Below are positions 1-11,711 of a stretch of 64,000 nucleotides of DNA, one piece after another (position 1 is the stretch's first letter; every line of letters starts with the position of its first letter). The DNA lies in NCBI GenBank assembly GCA_015680685.1, contig MNCI01011864.1, forward strand, positions 469,751 through 533,750. The letters are read 5' to 3'. A program made the position numbers and the translations under genes. The DNA is from Gnetum montanum (lineage: Eukaryota > Streptophyta > Gnetopsida > Gnetales > Gnetaceae). The notes below the pieces were generated by a model. That model had not been told where the DNA came from and did no database searches. It saw nothing but the letters and a program-made list of their open reading frames with translations.

Positions 1-1
1 T

Positions 2-785
2 GATTTTTTCACTAAATGGTCTGAAGCAAAAGCTCTAAGAGGAAGTTCAGCATCAGACGTGATTAAGTTTCTAGAAGACCACATTCTAAGTAGATTTGGT
101 GTACCCGAAGTGTTAGTGTCAAACAATGGACCCGCCTTCAAATTCGAAGAGCTTATCGGGTGGGCATCTGGAAAATCCATTTTCTTATTTTCCTCATCAA
201 ATTATTATCCTCAAGGAAATGGCCTAGCAGAATCCACCAATAAAAAGCTTATCACTTATATCAAGAAATCAATGAATGGAAATCCAGGAAATTGGATCGA
301 TTATCTACAATCCACATTATGGTCAGATCAAATGAGATTCAAGAAAGCTATTGTGACATCACCATATAATTTAGTCTATGGTTTGCCAGCAAGAATTACA
401 AACAAGATTATAAGCTCAGCTTCTGAATTTGTACAAAGATATAGTTAAAAGGACTGATAAAGATAGAATTTTTATGACTTTGCTTATTAAAAGAGAAGCT
501 AAAGTAGATAAAGCGAGGGATAATTTTTTACAGAATACCTCTCAAGTTAAAAGATGGTTTGATAAGAAAGCTTTGAAAAGGAATTTCAAGATAGGAGACC
601 TTGTCTTATTATGGAATATGAAGAAACCAAATAAGTTTACTTCGACATGGATTGGTCCCTTTTAAATTACAAAGCAATTATCAGAGGACACTTACAAATT
701 ATCAACCTTGGATGACATGGAACTGCAATTTCCATGTAATGTTTTGCATATAAAACATTATTTGGGACAATTGCATACAACTTGA
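2..785 (+). pseudogene. Ty3/gypsy pol 3' end: integrase core and C-terminal domain, frameshifted
   Basis: The frame from base 2 reads DFFTKWSEAKAL, then a VSNNGPAF block and YYPQGNGLAESTNKKLI. This is the standard integrase core of plant Ty3/gypsy elements (cDNA insertion into the genome). The usual second catalytic Asp (SDNG/TDNG) reads Asn (SNNG); the catalytic Glu in GLAEST is present. The frame stops at 446-448 and continues one frame over from about 429 (VKRWFDKKALKRNFKIGDLV, ending WIGPF at a TAA at 663-665). Beyond that stop the same frame runs to TGA 783-785. The C-terminal part has the K..GDLVLLW and W.GPF signature of the integrase C-terminal domain. One frameshift, one stop and the Asp change make it inactive. 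Confidence 0.85.
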
Positions 786-1076
786 AGATGTCATTGCACA
801 AAAATAATATATGTATATAGTATTATGTAAATATTACTAGGAATATAGTATTAATTAGTATGTTTAATTATGCTTTATTTAAATTAGGAAATAGCTTTCC
901 TTCAAATGGGGCAAGTGGAAGCCTACAAGTGAAACAAGTGGAATTCTACAAGTTTGATAAGTGGGGAAGGTGACTCACCCCACCACTTAGTGAGGATTGT
1001 GACAAATGGTTTGAATGCCTAAAAAGAAGGAAGCTTGGTTGAAGACACTTGGATGGAAGTTAAACATTTTAGTACC

Positions 1077-1084
1077 TATAAAAG
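1077..1084 (+). promoter_or_regulatory. TATA box upstream of the extra ORF
   Basis: TATAAAAG in a CCTATAAAAGGAGGG context, 70 bp before the ATG at 1154. It lies after pol and before the 3' LTR, so it could drive a separate transcript of the extra ORF. No transcript evidence is available. Confidence 0.4.
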
Positions 1085-1153
1085 GAGGGTTAGATTGCTT
1101 AAGATTTCATCATCTTTCAATTCAAGTTTGGTAGTGAAGGTTAGGGAGAGTTA

Positions 1154-1666
1154 ATGGAGTTTGAGAGAGCAATGAGAAAGCCTTTTATTCCATATGTGAT
1201 GGGATGTTGCCCTGAGCATGTATTGAAGGCTTATCTAAAGGCTAGATCTTGTGGAGCTCCAAAGGAGTGTCCTTTTATGGCTTGGTTGTCTGATGAATTT
1301 TCTTTTCTCACTAGAGGTTTGGATATAGAGTCCAATGTTTGGGGGCGATATCGAGATTGTTCCAAAGAAGAAGAAAAAGGAGAAGAGCCACCAAACTATG
1401 AAGAGTCATCATGGGGATGGGGAGAAGCTTTTGTCTCCCAAGAGGAAAATGAAGGAATTAATGGAGAAGAACAAAAGAGATCATCCGAAAAGGAAAATGA
1501 GAAAAGTGCCAAAGAGAAAGCTCCAGTAGATCAAGGTGAGAGGTCTACCAAGCCTGAAAGCAATAGGACCGCCTTCATCACATCAGAGATTTCCTATGAA
1601 ATAGTTAGAGAGATGAGGATTCCCACTAGGGTAACCCTCACAATTCAGTTTCCACCCCAAGAATAG
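1154..1666 (+). CDS. Extra ORF in env position of element R0, unknown protein (170 aa)
   Basis: An intact ATG-to-TAG frame lies between the end of pol and the 3' polypurine tract, where env-like or additional ORFs occur in some plant Ty3/gypsy elements. I do not recognise the protein. Residues 1-60 contain a Cys-rich stretch (MGCCPEHVLKAYLKA, then SCGAPKECPFMAWLSDEFSFL); residues 70-140 are charged low complexity rich in Glu and Lys; the C-terminus is more ordered (EISYEIVREMRIPTRVTLT). There is no signal peptide or obvious membrane segment, so an envelope protein is unlikely. It is open while the neighbouring pol is broken, and it sits 70 bp behind a TATA box. It could be a captured host fragment or an accessory factor. 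Confidence 0.55.
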   Translation: MEFERAMRKPFIPYVMGCCPEHVLKAYLKARSCGAPKECPFMAWLSDEFSFLTRGLDIESNVWGRYRDCSKEEEKGEEPPNYEESSWGWGEAFVSQEENEGINGEEQKRSSEKENEKSAKEKAPVDQGERSTKPESNRTAFITSEISYEIVREMRIPTRVTLTIQFPPQE

Positions 1667-1848
1667 TTCATGAAGGATTTGTTATGTATAGTTTGATTTT
1701 CCTTAGGAATGAGATTTTTGTCCCATCACACCTTATGTTAAATGGGAATTTTCCTCAAAAAAGATTTCTTTTTGAATGTAAAAAATTCAATAAAAATTTT
1801 AGGATGTTTGAGTTTTGAAATGGAGTTGCACAAGTTTATTTAAGTTTT

Positions 1849-1863
1849 AAAGGGGGGCAGAAA
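1849..1863 (+). other. Polypurine tract of element R0
   Basis: The run AAAGGGGGGCAGAAA directly abuts the LTR start TGTTGGCA at 1864. This is the expected site for priming plus-strand DNA synthesis in LTR retrotransposons. Confidence 0.85.
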
Positions 1864-3270
1864 TGTTGGCACATTTAGCCATTTCATGGAACAACAAAGG
1901 TGATAAAATATGAATAAGCCATAAAAGATATTCAAAGAAAAAATATATATGATGGTTGAGCCTTATTAATATTTTATACTAGAAGTTTCATGTAGAAAAT
2001 TAGGAAATGAAGATATAATATTTTCATTTTCAAGAGTTAATATTAAGGAAAGAAAAATTCATCATGCTCCTTTGCAAAGGGAAGGATGAAAAGAGTTGAA
2101 AAGCTAAAAGAGCCGATCCTGTTTATGGATGCATCAATGAGAAATATTAAAGTCACTATTGTAAGGTTTGGATAATGTTTTTACTGCAAAAAAACAAACA
2201 CAATTCCAGCCACTGTACGCGTTGGGAGGAAATAGACGAAATTGTTGTAAAGAAATGAAAACAGTCCAGGAGAATGTTGTTTTATTTATAGGGATCGCGT
2301 TGGTACCAAGGCAGGGGAATGCAAGGTTCTCTTTGCCCTGTAATGGCTTTCATTTTTTGCAAAATCAACTATTCATTTTGGCCCTAAATCAGTGACGTCT
2401 CTGCTGGTCGTGTAGTGCCAAAAACAAACAAAAAACATTTTTTTTAGGGACGCGGATTCAAGGTGGAAGAAGAACTCGCTTAGGCGTCTTCCAAGGCAGA
2501 AACCGTTTCAATTTCAAATTTCTTATGCAATTGATCTGCCTGCCCCTAATGACGCGATGTGTCCTGCAACGCGTGCACCGCGTGAAGATTTTTCTGGCCG
2601 TTGCAGGGCCGTTCCTAACCTACCTTACCTAATGCTAAATTCTCTGATGCTCAGATCTCTGTTACATTTGCCCTTAACCCTGAAATCTATGGCAAGAATT
2701 AAAAAACGATCTGCAGAAACACAAAAATGCAGGAAGCCCTAAGCGAAATTGGGGCAAAATAAAATAGTTCCAGGCAACCGAAAACCCCATGTCCAGGGCC
2801 ATATGTCCAATACATCGTTTGTATCTCCAGATCTTTCTCCTCTAGCAACCGAATGTACAGAACAACGATGTCGGATGCAACGGCAGAGCCTTCTTCCGCG
2901 GTGGTGGTTGCCAACGATTTCTGGCAAGGCAGGATATATTTTTTCGGAAGTATTTGATGGTAGTTCTAGGCCTAGCGCCTTCACATTCGGGTTTGGTGTT
3001 TCGAATTTAAATTTTTCCAGCCATTTTCATTTGGGTGCAAGTGCACATAAAATATTTAGGATTAAGGTACCAGCAATATTTATGCCAAGGTAGATATTAT
3101 ATTATCGCCTTGTTTATAAACTCACTAGGAGCTTCAATAACCATTCTTCAAATTTTAAGTAAAAATGAAAGGCTATTAAAGCTATAATTGTGAACAATTA
3201 TATGAAATATTAGAATTATTTTTCAAAAGCAATATTTATCTCCTAACTTCCTAACCTCCTAAGTTAATGC

Positions 3271-3342
3271 TTCCTAACTTGTTGGGTAAGTAATTTCCTA
3301 ACTTGTTAGGCAAGTAATCTTCTAATTGGTTGGTCAAGTTAC
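3271..3342 (+). repeat. Three 24-bp tandem repeats in the R0 LTR U3
   Basis: Copies 3271-3294, 3295-3318 and 3319-3342, core TTCCTAACTTGTTRGGYAAG. They lie 63 bp upstream of the LTR TATA box, where enhancer repeats of LTR promoters commonly lie. Further partial copies (CCTAACTTCCTAACCTCC) lie just upstream from about 3242. Confidence 0.75.
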
Positions 3343-3404
3343 TTGGGAGAGAAGTTAGGTGAGATATTTTTAAATATGTAACTTCCCTACCTACCTTGGG
3401 ACCC

Positions 3405-3412
3405 TATAAAAA
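3405..3412 (+). promoter_or_regulatory. TATA box of the R0 LTR
   Basis: TATAAAAA in ACCCTATAAAAAGGCTTC, just downstream of the tandem U3 repeats. Transcription (start of R) would begin about 30 bp further on. Confidence 0.65.
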
Positions 3413-4737
3413 GGCTTCAAAGGGGAAAAAAGGAAAGGGGAGGAAGAATCTAAAAAGGAGGAAGAATCTCAATTGGAATCTCAATTTTTTTAGGACTTTT
3501 GGGAGGTCTCATACATCACACTTTTGAGAAGACATTGGGATCACACTTGGGCTCTCACTCGGAGACATACTTGAGGTCTTGAGAAGAGCTTTGTAAAGAA
3601 ATTGTGAATGATTGCTTACAAGATGGCTTGCTAGAGTAAAGATTTCAGCCTCTTTATCATGGTCCTGTGAGTTATGCATTTCATTTTTTGTTTTGTTTAA
3701 ATTGTTTAGCTAGTGGTTTAGATAGTATCAGCCTTGGCAAGTAATTTTGGGATTTTTAGATTGCTCTTATTGTTCTTGTTGCCCGATAGAAATTTCTATT
3801 AAAATTTTGCCATAGAAGCGCTTGTGTTTAAAAGCCTTGAGAGCATTTTAGTAGTAAATTTTGTTATTGTGTAACATGTGGGAACTGCTATTGGGATTGT
3901 TGTAAGAGAGCCTCTGTTTGTAGTCATGCCGTTGAACAATTCAGTAGTTGAGAGGGTTCAGAGAATCTTTGGTATTTTGATGGGACCAGAATAGCTTCTT
4001 TTTATCTTTAAAGTGAATTCTCGTGGTTTTTCAATTAGAAATTGTCAAGTCTTTTAAAGGTTCTGTTTGAATGCAATCGTTGACATCTATTATCTAGTCA
4101 AAATGGAGTCTCGTATGTGGTAGTTTACGTAGCAATTTTTGGTAGCATAGTAGGATTGTCTTGAAGATAGTGCTTGTTTGAGCCTTGGAAGTTTGAACAA
4201 TTCGTAGATATTGAATTTGGGATAGCTTTATGACGAAGTGTTTACTCGTGTCATTTTACCTTGTTTAAATATTTGAGGTCTACACAAATCTGCTTTCTTT
4301 TCTTTTCTGTTTATTTCCATCGAATCTTGCTCTATTTCTAGTTTTCTTGTGGAACTATCTCTTTCTTTGGGGAAAATTAGGAGTAGATTTGCGGAGTTGT
4401 GCTCAAATGTTTTTACAAAATTTTATTTGCTACAAGTAGGTATTATAAGGATCGCGTAGACTAGGTAGTTGAACAAAATGGGAAACTTTCAACAACTCAC
4501 AGTACTTGGCAAAGTTGGCTGAATCTCTTTAAAGTAAGTCATTTGTACTTTACACGCAATGCAATCATTACATTTCTCACAACCGCACGCCGCAACAGCA
4601 CACACACATACTCACATTAACTACTGAGTTTATTTGGAGGTATCTGGGCCTTGGTGTTGCCAGAGACCAGCAGACACCTAAATCTTGTTCGAGGACACTC
4701 GTTGGCGGTCGCGTCCCAAACGGTCGCCAACATCAAT

Positions 4738-7213
4738 CAAATGTGAGTCAAAGATAGGAAAAATAAAAAAATATGGTCTCATCTTCTATGCTTTGTTTGC
4801 ACAATTTGCAAATACACTATTCTTGTGGTAAATTGATCTAATGACTTGTCTCAATAAGGAGATTATGAGAGCTCATTTTTGCTTTAGCAATTTGATTCCT
4901 GAAATGAATAGGAATAGTTAAGAATAGTTATTGTTGAGTACTAGATAACAAGTCTTCTCTAATAGAATGTAAAGGAAAATTATTTTTCCTTGATGTGTTT
5001 GACCAAACTTTAGCAAAGGATTGTTCTTTTATAGTAATATTTAAAGGAAGATCCTCTATAGTAATATTCGATGACTAAAGCCATAATTTTCCTTGATGCA
5101 ACCATCCATTTTCTTGTGCAACATTTATTATCTCCTTGGCATAATTAAATTCCTCCTTATGACTTAACTTCTAAGTTTAAGCAATAAATTGACAAAGGGC
5201 TTCAATTTTAAGAGGAATCCAATCTGCTTCTAAAAGTAAGATATCATAAGAAGTATGCATTTTCACTTGAAATTCACATATAAGAAACTATTTTTGAATA
5301 TGATCCATTTTTTTTCAATTATATGTGAAAAGAGAAGGTCCCCAAGCAACACACCCATATATTAATATAGGTTGGATAAGACTATGAAAAAGTTTCTTTA
5401 TGATCTCTTATGCCAAAATTTGTTTTCTGGTACAAGTATTTCTTAGAGAAAATACAGCTCACATACTACTTCAAATTCTTTGATAAATAAGGGTATCCTA
5501 ATTATAATTATTGGCAAATTCAACTCCCAGATATTCATAATATTTACATATATCAAGCCTTTTTTCTCTAAGGAAAAATTATAATTTCTATTTCTAGTAC
5601 CACAAACTAGAATTTTATTCTTATCAATGTTAACTTTCACACTTGAATGGTTGTAGTAGTCATGGAGAATTTAAAGCATATAATTTAATCTTGTAGCTGA
5701 TTTTGCAATCAAGGCCACATCATTTGTAAAGAGAAGCATATTCAAAAATAATCTATTCACCAACATACCATGATTAAATGCATTTTGCATCCAATTTTTA
5801 AATTCATCTATAAATATGTCAAAAAAGGTAGCGGACAAAGAACAATCTTGTTTAACTCCAATTGAGCTATTAATAATTGTTCCTTCTCTAGTAAGATTAT
5901 CTTCAATAAGAATGTTAATTGTCTCATAGATTCTTTTAGTAGCAGAAAGGAAATTTGGTGGAATGTTAATGTTATCTAATCTCTTTCAAAGTTTATCTGA
6001 AGCAAAAGAATCATAAGCTTTGGAGAAATCAAGAAAATAAATAAAAGTTATATGGTTGGGTCTTTTTACATTCTCTACATAATAACACGTTATTAGATGG
6101 TCTATAGTAGAATGATTCTTCCTAAAGCCTACTTGTGACTGAGGACAAAAACCTTGCATTTCTGTCCATGAACTAATTTCATTCTCCAAATAGTGCCCAA
6201 AAGCTTAGTGAAAACTAAATTGATTGTAATCAATTGGTAATTATTAAGATTTGTCCTATCTTCTTCTTTGAAAAGCAAGATTGCTTGAATAAAATATCAA
6301 AAGCAATCCAAACCATGCTGAAGCCCTTTATTAAGAAGATTTCAAGATGCTTCCCACACCAATGGACCACCCCATTTAAGAAGCTTTGCATATAATCCAT
6401 TAACAGTAGCACTTTTCCCAAAAGATAATCTTTGAATTTTTGCATAAATATCATCAAGGGATAATTCAAGAATACTAGAGTTTTCTTGCATAGTTAGAGG
6501 AGCCTTTAGTTTAAAAAGGTCATTGAAGAAATTTTGAATAATAGATAAGGAAAAATTCTAACCATGTTGTTGTTTGTCTCAGAATAAATTCCAAAAGCTC
6601 TTTGGATTTGAATGGAGCTCATGAATCATTCTTTCTTTCTCTTCTTTAATGAAATTCCTTTTTTAAAATAAGCTTTCTATAATTCTTTAGTATTGAAACA
6701 TAAAAATATGAAAATATAACAACTTTACAAGTTGTTAAATAGTCCACATCAAACTAAGGTTTTCTACAAGAAAACTTCTTAATCTACCTAATCAGTTGTA
6801 GACAAAAGAACATTAGTAAAATCTACCTCATTATCATTGTTGACCAACATATTGGCTACTCTTATTTGAAAATCTTAACGAAGGTCTTCTGTGAGACAAC
6901 GAGTTCTACATTTCTTAAAATGAATATGATAAATTGAAGAAAAAATGGTCAATTTTAGGTAATGATGAGAAGATTATGGAAGTCTTTCTCTTACTTGAAA
7001 GTTTTTCATTACATCTATATTATCATGAGTAGACAAGATCAATGCAAGAGTTACCTTGGTGCCTAGTAAAAGTGAAATGAGAGAAGGAAGGAAATTTGTT
7101 GATGTCATTAAGAATTAAAAAATCAAAGGAATGACACCACTCCAAGAAATGAATACCCCTATGATTTGTACTATGATCAATAATAAAACTAGATTTTTGA
7201 TCATTGCAATATT
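4738..7213 (-). pseudogene. LINE retrotransposon ORF2 fragment (endonuclease end, RT, C-terminal Cys motif)
   Basis: Read on the minus strand from 7213 downwards. The end of an AP-type endonuclease (HRGIHFLEWCHSFDFLILN, then FTRHQGNSCIDLVYS, about 7200-6990) is followed by a linker (MIHELHSNPKSFW, about 6600) and the RT. The RT shows GFRKNHSTIDHLI and FLDFSKAYD (5986-6189), then MLLFTNDVALI near 5719-5740 and KVNIDKNKILVCGTRNRNY (5600-5640). The C-terminus ends with CKLCKQSIEDET, the usual LINE Cys motif, close to the R0 LTR. The catalytic F/Y-x-D-D motif reads FTND (5719-5730), so the first Asp is lost. Many stops and frameshifts are present. Both ends are cut: R0 is inserted at the 3' side and element A at the endonuclease side. 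Confidence 0.85.
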
Positions 7214-8040
7214 GAAACTACGATGTCGTAGCTCATCCTACATCATTGTTGATGCCATGTCTTAGGATCTATGTAGTCCTATAAATACCAACACTTTGGC
7301 ACATAATCAACAACTTTTGATTCAAACACTTAGCCAAACTCTTGCAGTTTCATTTTGTAGTTTAGTGATAGAGTGAATGCCCATAGTGTGGTGTTGAGTA
7401 ATTGTATGGTGTTTTTATTCGAGTGAATTATACTTGGACACAATTCATGATTGACAATAAAGATCAAGATTGCTTTTCATCATTGTAGCATTCACCTAGT
7501 TTTCTCCATGTTTAGTTAGAATTATTTTCTTTCTTTCTTAGTTAATCATTTACAATTCAAGCACTTTACTTTACATGTTATTACTAAACAGAATGGATGT
7601 GATTGGTTTTGAGCACTAAGTATAGTTATCTGGTAACCCAGTAGTGGCATTGCTTGATTTTCTTAGTAGTAATACCACTTGATAATTGTAGTCATGACTG
7701 CATGAGTCCAAGGTATGTATGGTAGACTAGAACTGGATATCCATCGCACTAGGCTAAGTTAGATTTATGTTTTCTTAGTTAACTAGACTTAGAATTTTAT
7801 CTTCAACTATGTTTATTATTAAGAGCATTAAGAGCCTTACAACATAAACCAATCATATACCTCACTGATAGTTCAACCATACACTCAAACCTCACTAAGT
7901 CAAAGTGGGAAAACAATGATCTTGAACTTAATATCAATTACTAGAATAATTACATTATCCATTTGTAGATTATGATTTGATTGCATGTAGGCACTTGTGA
8001 CTTGTATGGTAGAGTGTTGGAATACCTTCACTACTTATCA
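7214..8040 (+). repeat. 5' LTR of element A
   Basis: Ends ...CTTATCA at 8040, immediately before the PBS. A TATA box lies in GTCCTATAAATACC (about 7280). Downstream blocks such as GCCCATAGTGT, ATTCGAGTGAATTATACTTG, AATAAAGATCAAGATTGCTT and GGTAACCCAG recur in the element B LTRs, so A and B are related but distinct families. The exact start (7213-7224) is uncertain because the LINE junction is blurred. Confidence 0.65.
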
Positions 8041-8041
8041 T

Positions 8042-8058
8042 TGGCACCATTACAAGGG
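8042..8058 (+). other. Primer-binding site of element A
   Basis: TGGCACCATTACAAGGG just after the LTR end. It matches the plant tRNA-Asp-type PBS TGGCGCCGTTGCCGGGG at 12 of 17 positions; four of the five differences are G-to-A changes expected from methylated-C decay. Confidence 0.6.
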
Positions 8059-8181
8059 ATGTGTCAATGTGTGCTAAGTAGGTGATTTTATAAAGTTTGT
8101 TGTATCAAGAAACACAAAGGTATTCTTACACCTTTAATTAATTTTAATAACACACACATAACTAAGTGTCAAACATACAAT

Positions 8182-10490
8182 ATGGCTTCAACACTTAAAA
8201 GAGAAATTATCCCCTGCCAAAGAGCTACAAAGGGGTAATGACAAGACACATGATGATGAGGATTAGAGTGTGCCTACAAACAAGAACCTCATATGCTCAT
8301 ATGGATCCTTATTACCTTGATTTTACATTCATCTTTCATCAAGACAAGCAGATGAGGTGAAGAGACTTGCAATGCAACATCATTTTTCCTCCAGAGCATT
8401 TAGCACTAGCCATGCTTCAAGAATCCTTAAGGGGAATGAATTTGAACCATGCATAAGAGGTGTATCACGTGACCAAACATATGACTAGATCATATCAACC
8501 CATAGAGGCACAAGTACGAAGAGATGTTGCTATGGAGACAAAGCATGAAAATAACAAGGGAAAGAAAGTCAATCCCAATGTTGTCCTAGAGGAACCTAAT
8601 GGCAATGCATTCTTAGCAGAAAAACTCTAGCAAAATCATGAAGCCCACTCATAAAAACCTATTATTCACCTAGAAGAACCTATCAAAGTACACCTACATT
8701 TAGCCCTTATAGAGACACCAAGGAGAGAGGTAGAAGACTCTAAACATTAATAGAGCTTAAGGCCTAGAGCTTTTGTGGAATCATAAAGGGATGAATTTCA
8801 AAGTCACAGAAGGAGAAATAGCTGACATCATTCTCTAATTACTTCATCTTCCTTTTCATAATAATTAGTGGACTCTAACAGAAGGGAACGAAGATTCAGG
8901 GATCATGACAAGGAGAGACATTGGGCTCATGATAGGCATAAGCATTGTCAAAGGCATCCTGATGAAGAAGATGATGAGTATGAACTACGAAGGGATAAGA
9001 ATAGGCAAGAAGAGAGAGAGAGAGAGATATGAGTACTAAATGAGAAATCACTATAATAGAGCATACAAATGTAATGACCATGAAGAGCCCTTGTTGGCTA
9101 CTCATAGCATGATCAACATCAAGGAAGAAGTATATATATATGAATAATATTCCTTAATTTGAAGGTGGATATAACATAGATCCACAATGTCACCTTCAAG
9201 CATTCCATGATGCCTGTGCCCTTCAAAACATCAAAAGTAACTAGTAAAAGCTCAAGTTGTTTTCTAGGATACTCATCAAGAGGCATAGAGCTGGTACAAA
9301 TCATTGGAACTAGAGTTAATCAAAAGATCGAGTATCATGCTTAAAATATTCAATGACAAATATCAAACTTATTCAAGAGTATCTAATCTCAAAAAGCAAA
9401 TCCAAGGATGGAGGTAAGGGACACACAAATCCCTTGATGTGGCAATGGGTAGATACTACTCTCTTCTGCATAGATGACAAGGCCATGGATGCTTACAAAG
9501 GGAACAACTTAGAAAAATTGTTGATGGGTTAAGGACTAAAACCAAAGAAAAACTTAGGGTTTACACCCAAGGAAGATTGTTAGACATGAGTTTCCATCAA
9601 ATTCAAAGGCTAATAGACTGGATGGCAAAGGAGGAAGGTGAGTTGAAAAAGAGAGAATTAGTTGATGACTATAATTGATATCCATCTATTAGAAAATAAG
9701 ATGTATGAATATGTGATAAGCATGAGGAGAAAACCTTGGAAGAGGTGATCTAGAAGAAAACTCTATCAATCCAAAAATTGATCAATGGTATAGCGACTAA
9801 GGTAGAAAAGATATGAGACTCAGTGGATGAAAAGTTCACTATAGCTTTGAAAATCATAGAAGAAAGAACTAAATAGGCCTTCAATAAGGGCAAGGATAAG
9901 AAAAATATGAGAGACTATGAAAGTGAAAAATACAAACAAAAAGGAAAAGTTTCTTCAGTGGAAGAATGTACTAACTCAAGCTTAGAAGACAAGGAAGGAT
10001 GTAAGGTGTACTAGTATAAACATCCTAAGGGATGCTACCATATTATGGCCTACTTGTAAGAGTTTAGGGCATATGCACTCAATCCAAGATTTGCTAAAAA
10101 GCAGATGCTAGGATGGTTACCTTATCCTCAAGGTGATTTTATACAATCCTTCCAACCAACTTACTACTTAAGTAGAGCTTACCCTTAACCACAAGAGCAA
10201 TACCAGAAGCATTGACAATAGCCACAAGCATGGGCAATGCCACCACCAAGGCAACAATATCCATATAGGCAACTAGATTCTTATGGATATTATGTACAAC
10301 ATCCTATATCTTTGAGGAATGCTTTAGTTCACACCTCTACTTAGTATGATCCACCTAAGTATTATAGACCTACCACTCTAAGGATGGACTCCAACCCATA
10401 TATACATCAACCAATAGCTGGTTCATTGAGTCAACCATCTAACCCTTTATCATCAGTGCCATCACATGTAATGTAAGGGAAGGTGTTGTC
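8182..10490 (+). pseudogene. Degenerate gag of element A
   Basis: A possible ATG lies at 8182 (MASTLKREI) after a short leader. The best part is 9330-10060 (KQIQGWR, GRLLDMSFHQIQRLIDWMAKEEGE), which parallels the gag of element B (RRQIQGWKKEQHEPSDMAL; CMAKEEGEICKWENV). It ends with a decayed zinc knuckle (CKVY.YKHPKGCYH, about 10000-10040), aligned with CDICIYDHPKGHC in B. A Pro/Gln/Tyr-rich tail follows (10130-10470). Stops are frequent. The capsid role is inferred from position and from this match. Confidence 0.6.
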
Positions 10491-10775
10491 ACAGCCATAG
10501 CAAAAGAATACAGAAAGGGTAGTAAACATGTAGGAGGAAGTAATCATGAATGAATGTCAATCTAGAAAATGTCTATTCTTTCGAATGAGTCCAAAAAGAT
10601 TTGAAGGATGGTGACCCCATCTACTTCAACCTCATCCACACACACTCCTCCAAGAAATGCTAAGCTTTTGTCTTCTACTAATGCAAACTTAACAACTGTC
10701 ATGCTTACTCAGACCATCACACATTGGATAAAGGCAGGAGCACTTTCCCAAAAATAAGAAAATCCAAGAAGTCCC

Positions 10776-11144
10776 TTGGTGTACCTCCAAATAGCAAGCC
10801 ATAAAACATGCAAGGCTCTACTTGATTCTAGGTTAGGGATCAACTTGATATCACAAGACATGTACAAGGCTTGGAATCTTCCACCATTAAAGAAAAGTAA
10901 CATTCAGCTAGAGCTTGTAGACCAGTTGATCATATTTCCATTAGGACAAGTACATGATGACATTAGTACCATCAATGGTTGGTCTTATCTTACTAATTTC
11001 TTAGTCATTCATGTGGGGAAAAATAAGGGAGAATTCCCTATTATCATGGAAGGAGCTTGGCTTAGCACTATGGATGCTAAGCTTGGACTTAGAGACTTGT
11101 CCTTGGAAATTTTCAAGGAAGATGAAGCCAAAATCATTCAATAA
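10776..11144 (+). pseudogene. Aspartic protease region of element A
   Basis: The open stretch reads CKALLDSRLGINLISQDMYK. It corresponds to the retroelement aspartic protease active site (usual LLDSGAGINLIS); the DSG Gly is Arg here, so activity is lost. It lies between gag and RT as expected. Confidence 0.65.
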
Positions 11145-11711
11145 CATAGAGTTCCATCTATTGCATACAACGATAATGAGTGTAATTATGTACATAGAAT
11201 ATGGGCTATTAAACGAGAGAGCAGCACAACATGTAAAAGATGTGTTGAAGAAATGTGTATGCAAAGATGCCTGTATGCAGTAACCACTAAATAGGAAGGC
11301 ACCCAATGGGTAGTTATTGATAAAGAAATAGAATTAAAAACATACATAAAACCAACAACTCAAATCATAAGTGCCTAAATGGAGGAAACAGACAAGCTAG
11401 AACAGTTAAGAAGAAGGCATCTTATTTACATTCAGGCCAAGAGGAAGAAATTGAATGGGGATAGCTTGAGATCCTAAATAAGTTTGAATTCAAAAAATTG
11501 AAGTTAAAGGCCCTATTGGTAGCACTAGAATATGCTTTTCTAAATAACAAAAAGTCAATAATTGTTAATGTCAACTTGGACAAGGATCAAAAAAGGAAAT
11601 TATTGGAAGTAATCAATAAATGACCATTAGCATTTGCATGGTCTTATGATGAAATAACTAGCATTGATTCATGCATTTGTCAACATTGGATATACGTAGA
11701 TCCAATTGTTA

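Larger units (their letters stand above)
1..4732 (+). mobile_element. 3' half of a Ty3/gypsy LTR retrotransposon (element R0)
   Basis: The window opens inside an integrase domain. It continues through the pol C-terminus, an extra ORF, a polypurine tract and a long 3' LTR. The LTR ends are TGTTGGC (1864) and GCCAACA (ending 4732), a perfect 7-bp terminal inverted repeat with TG...CA ends. The 5' half lies outside the window. The right flank (from 4733) is LINE sequence, so R0 was inserted into a LINE; the 5-bp target copy on this side would be TCAAT. Parts of the LTR (about 2200-3000) still hold many CG dinucleotides, unlike the rest of the window, which suggests R0 is the youngest insertion here. 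Confidence 0.85.
1864..4732 (+). repeat. 3' LTR of element R0 (2869 bp)
   Basis: Bounded by TGTTGGC and GCCAACA and preceded by the polypurine tract. U3 is about 1.5 kb and holds a CG-rich stretch (about 2200-3000), three 24-bp tandem repeats (3271-3342) and a TATA box (3405). The rest (R and U5) is about 1.3 kb. Small ORFs inside it (for example 2749-3093) show no recognisable domain and are not called as genes. Confidence 0.85.

Noticed and set aside
2749-3093. 114-codon open frame on the plus strand inside the R0 LTR
   Set aside because: It lies in U3 upstream of the LTR TATA box, overlaps open frames on the other strand, and shows no domain. The LTR explains the sequence.
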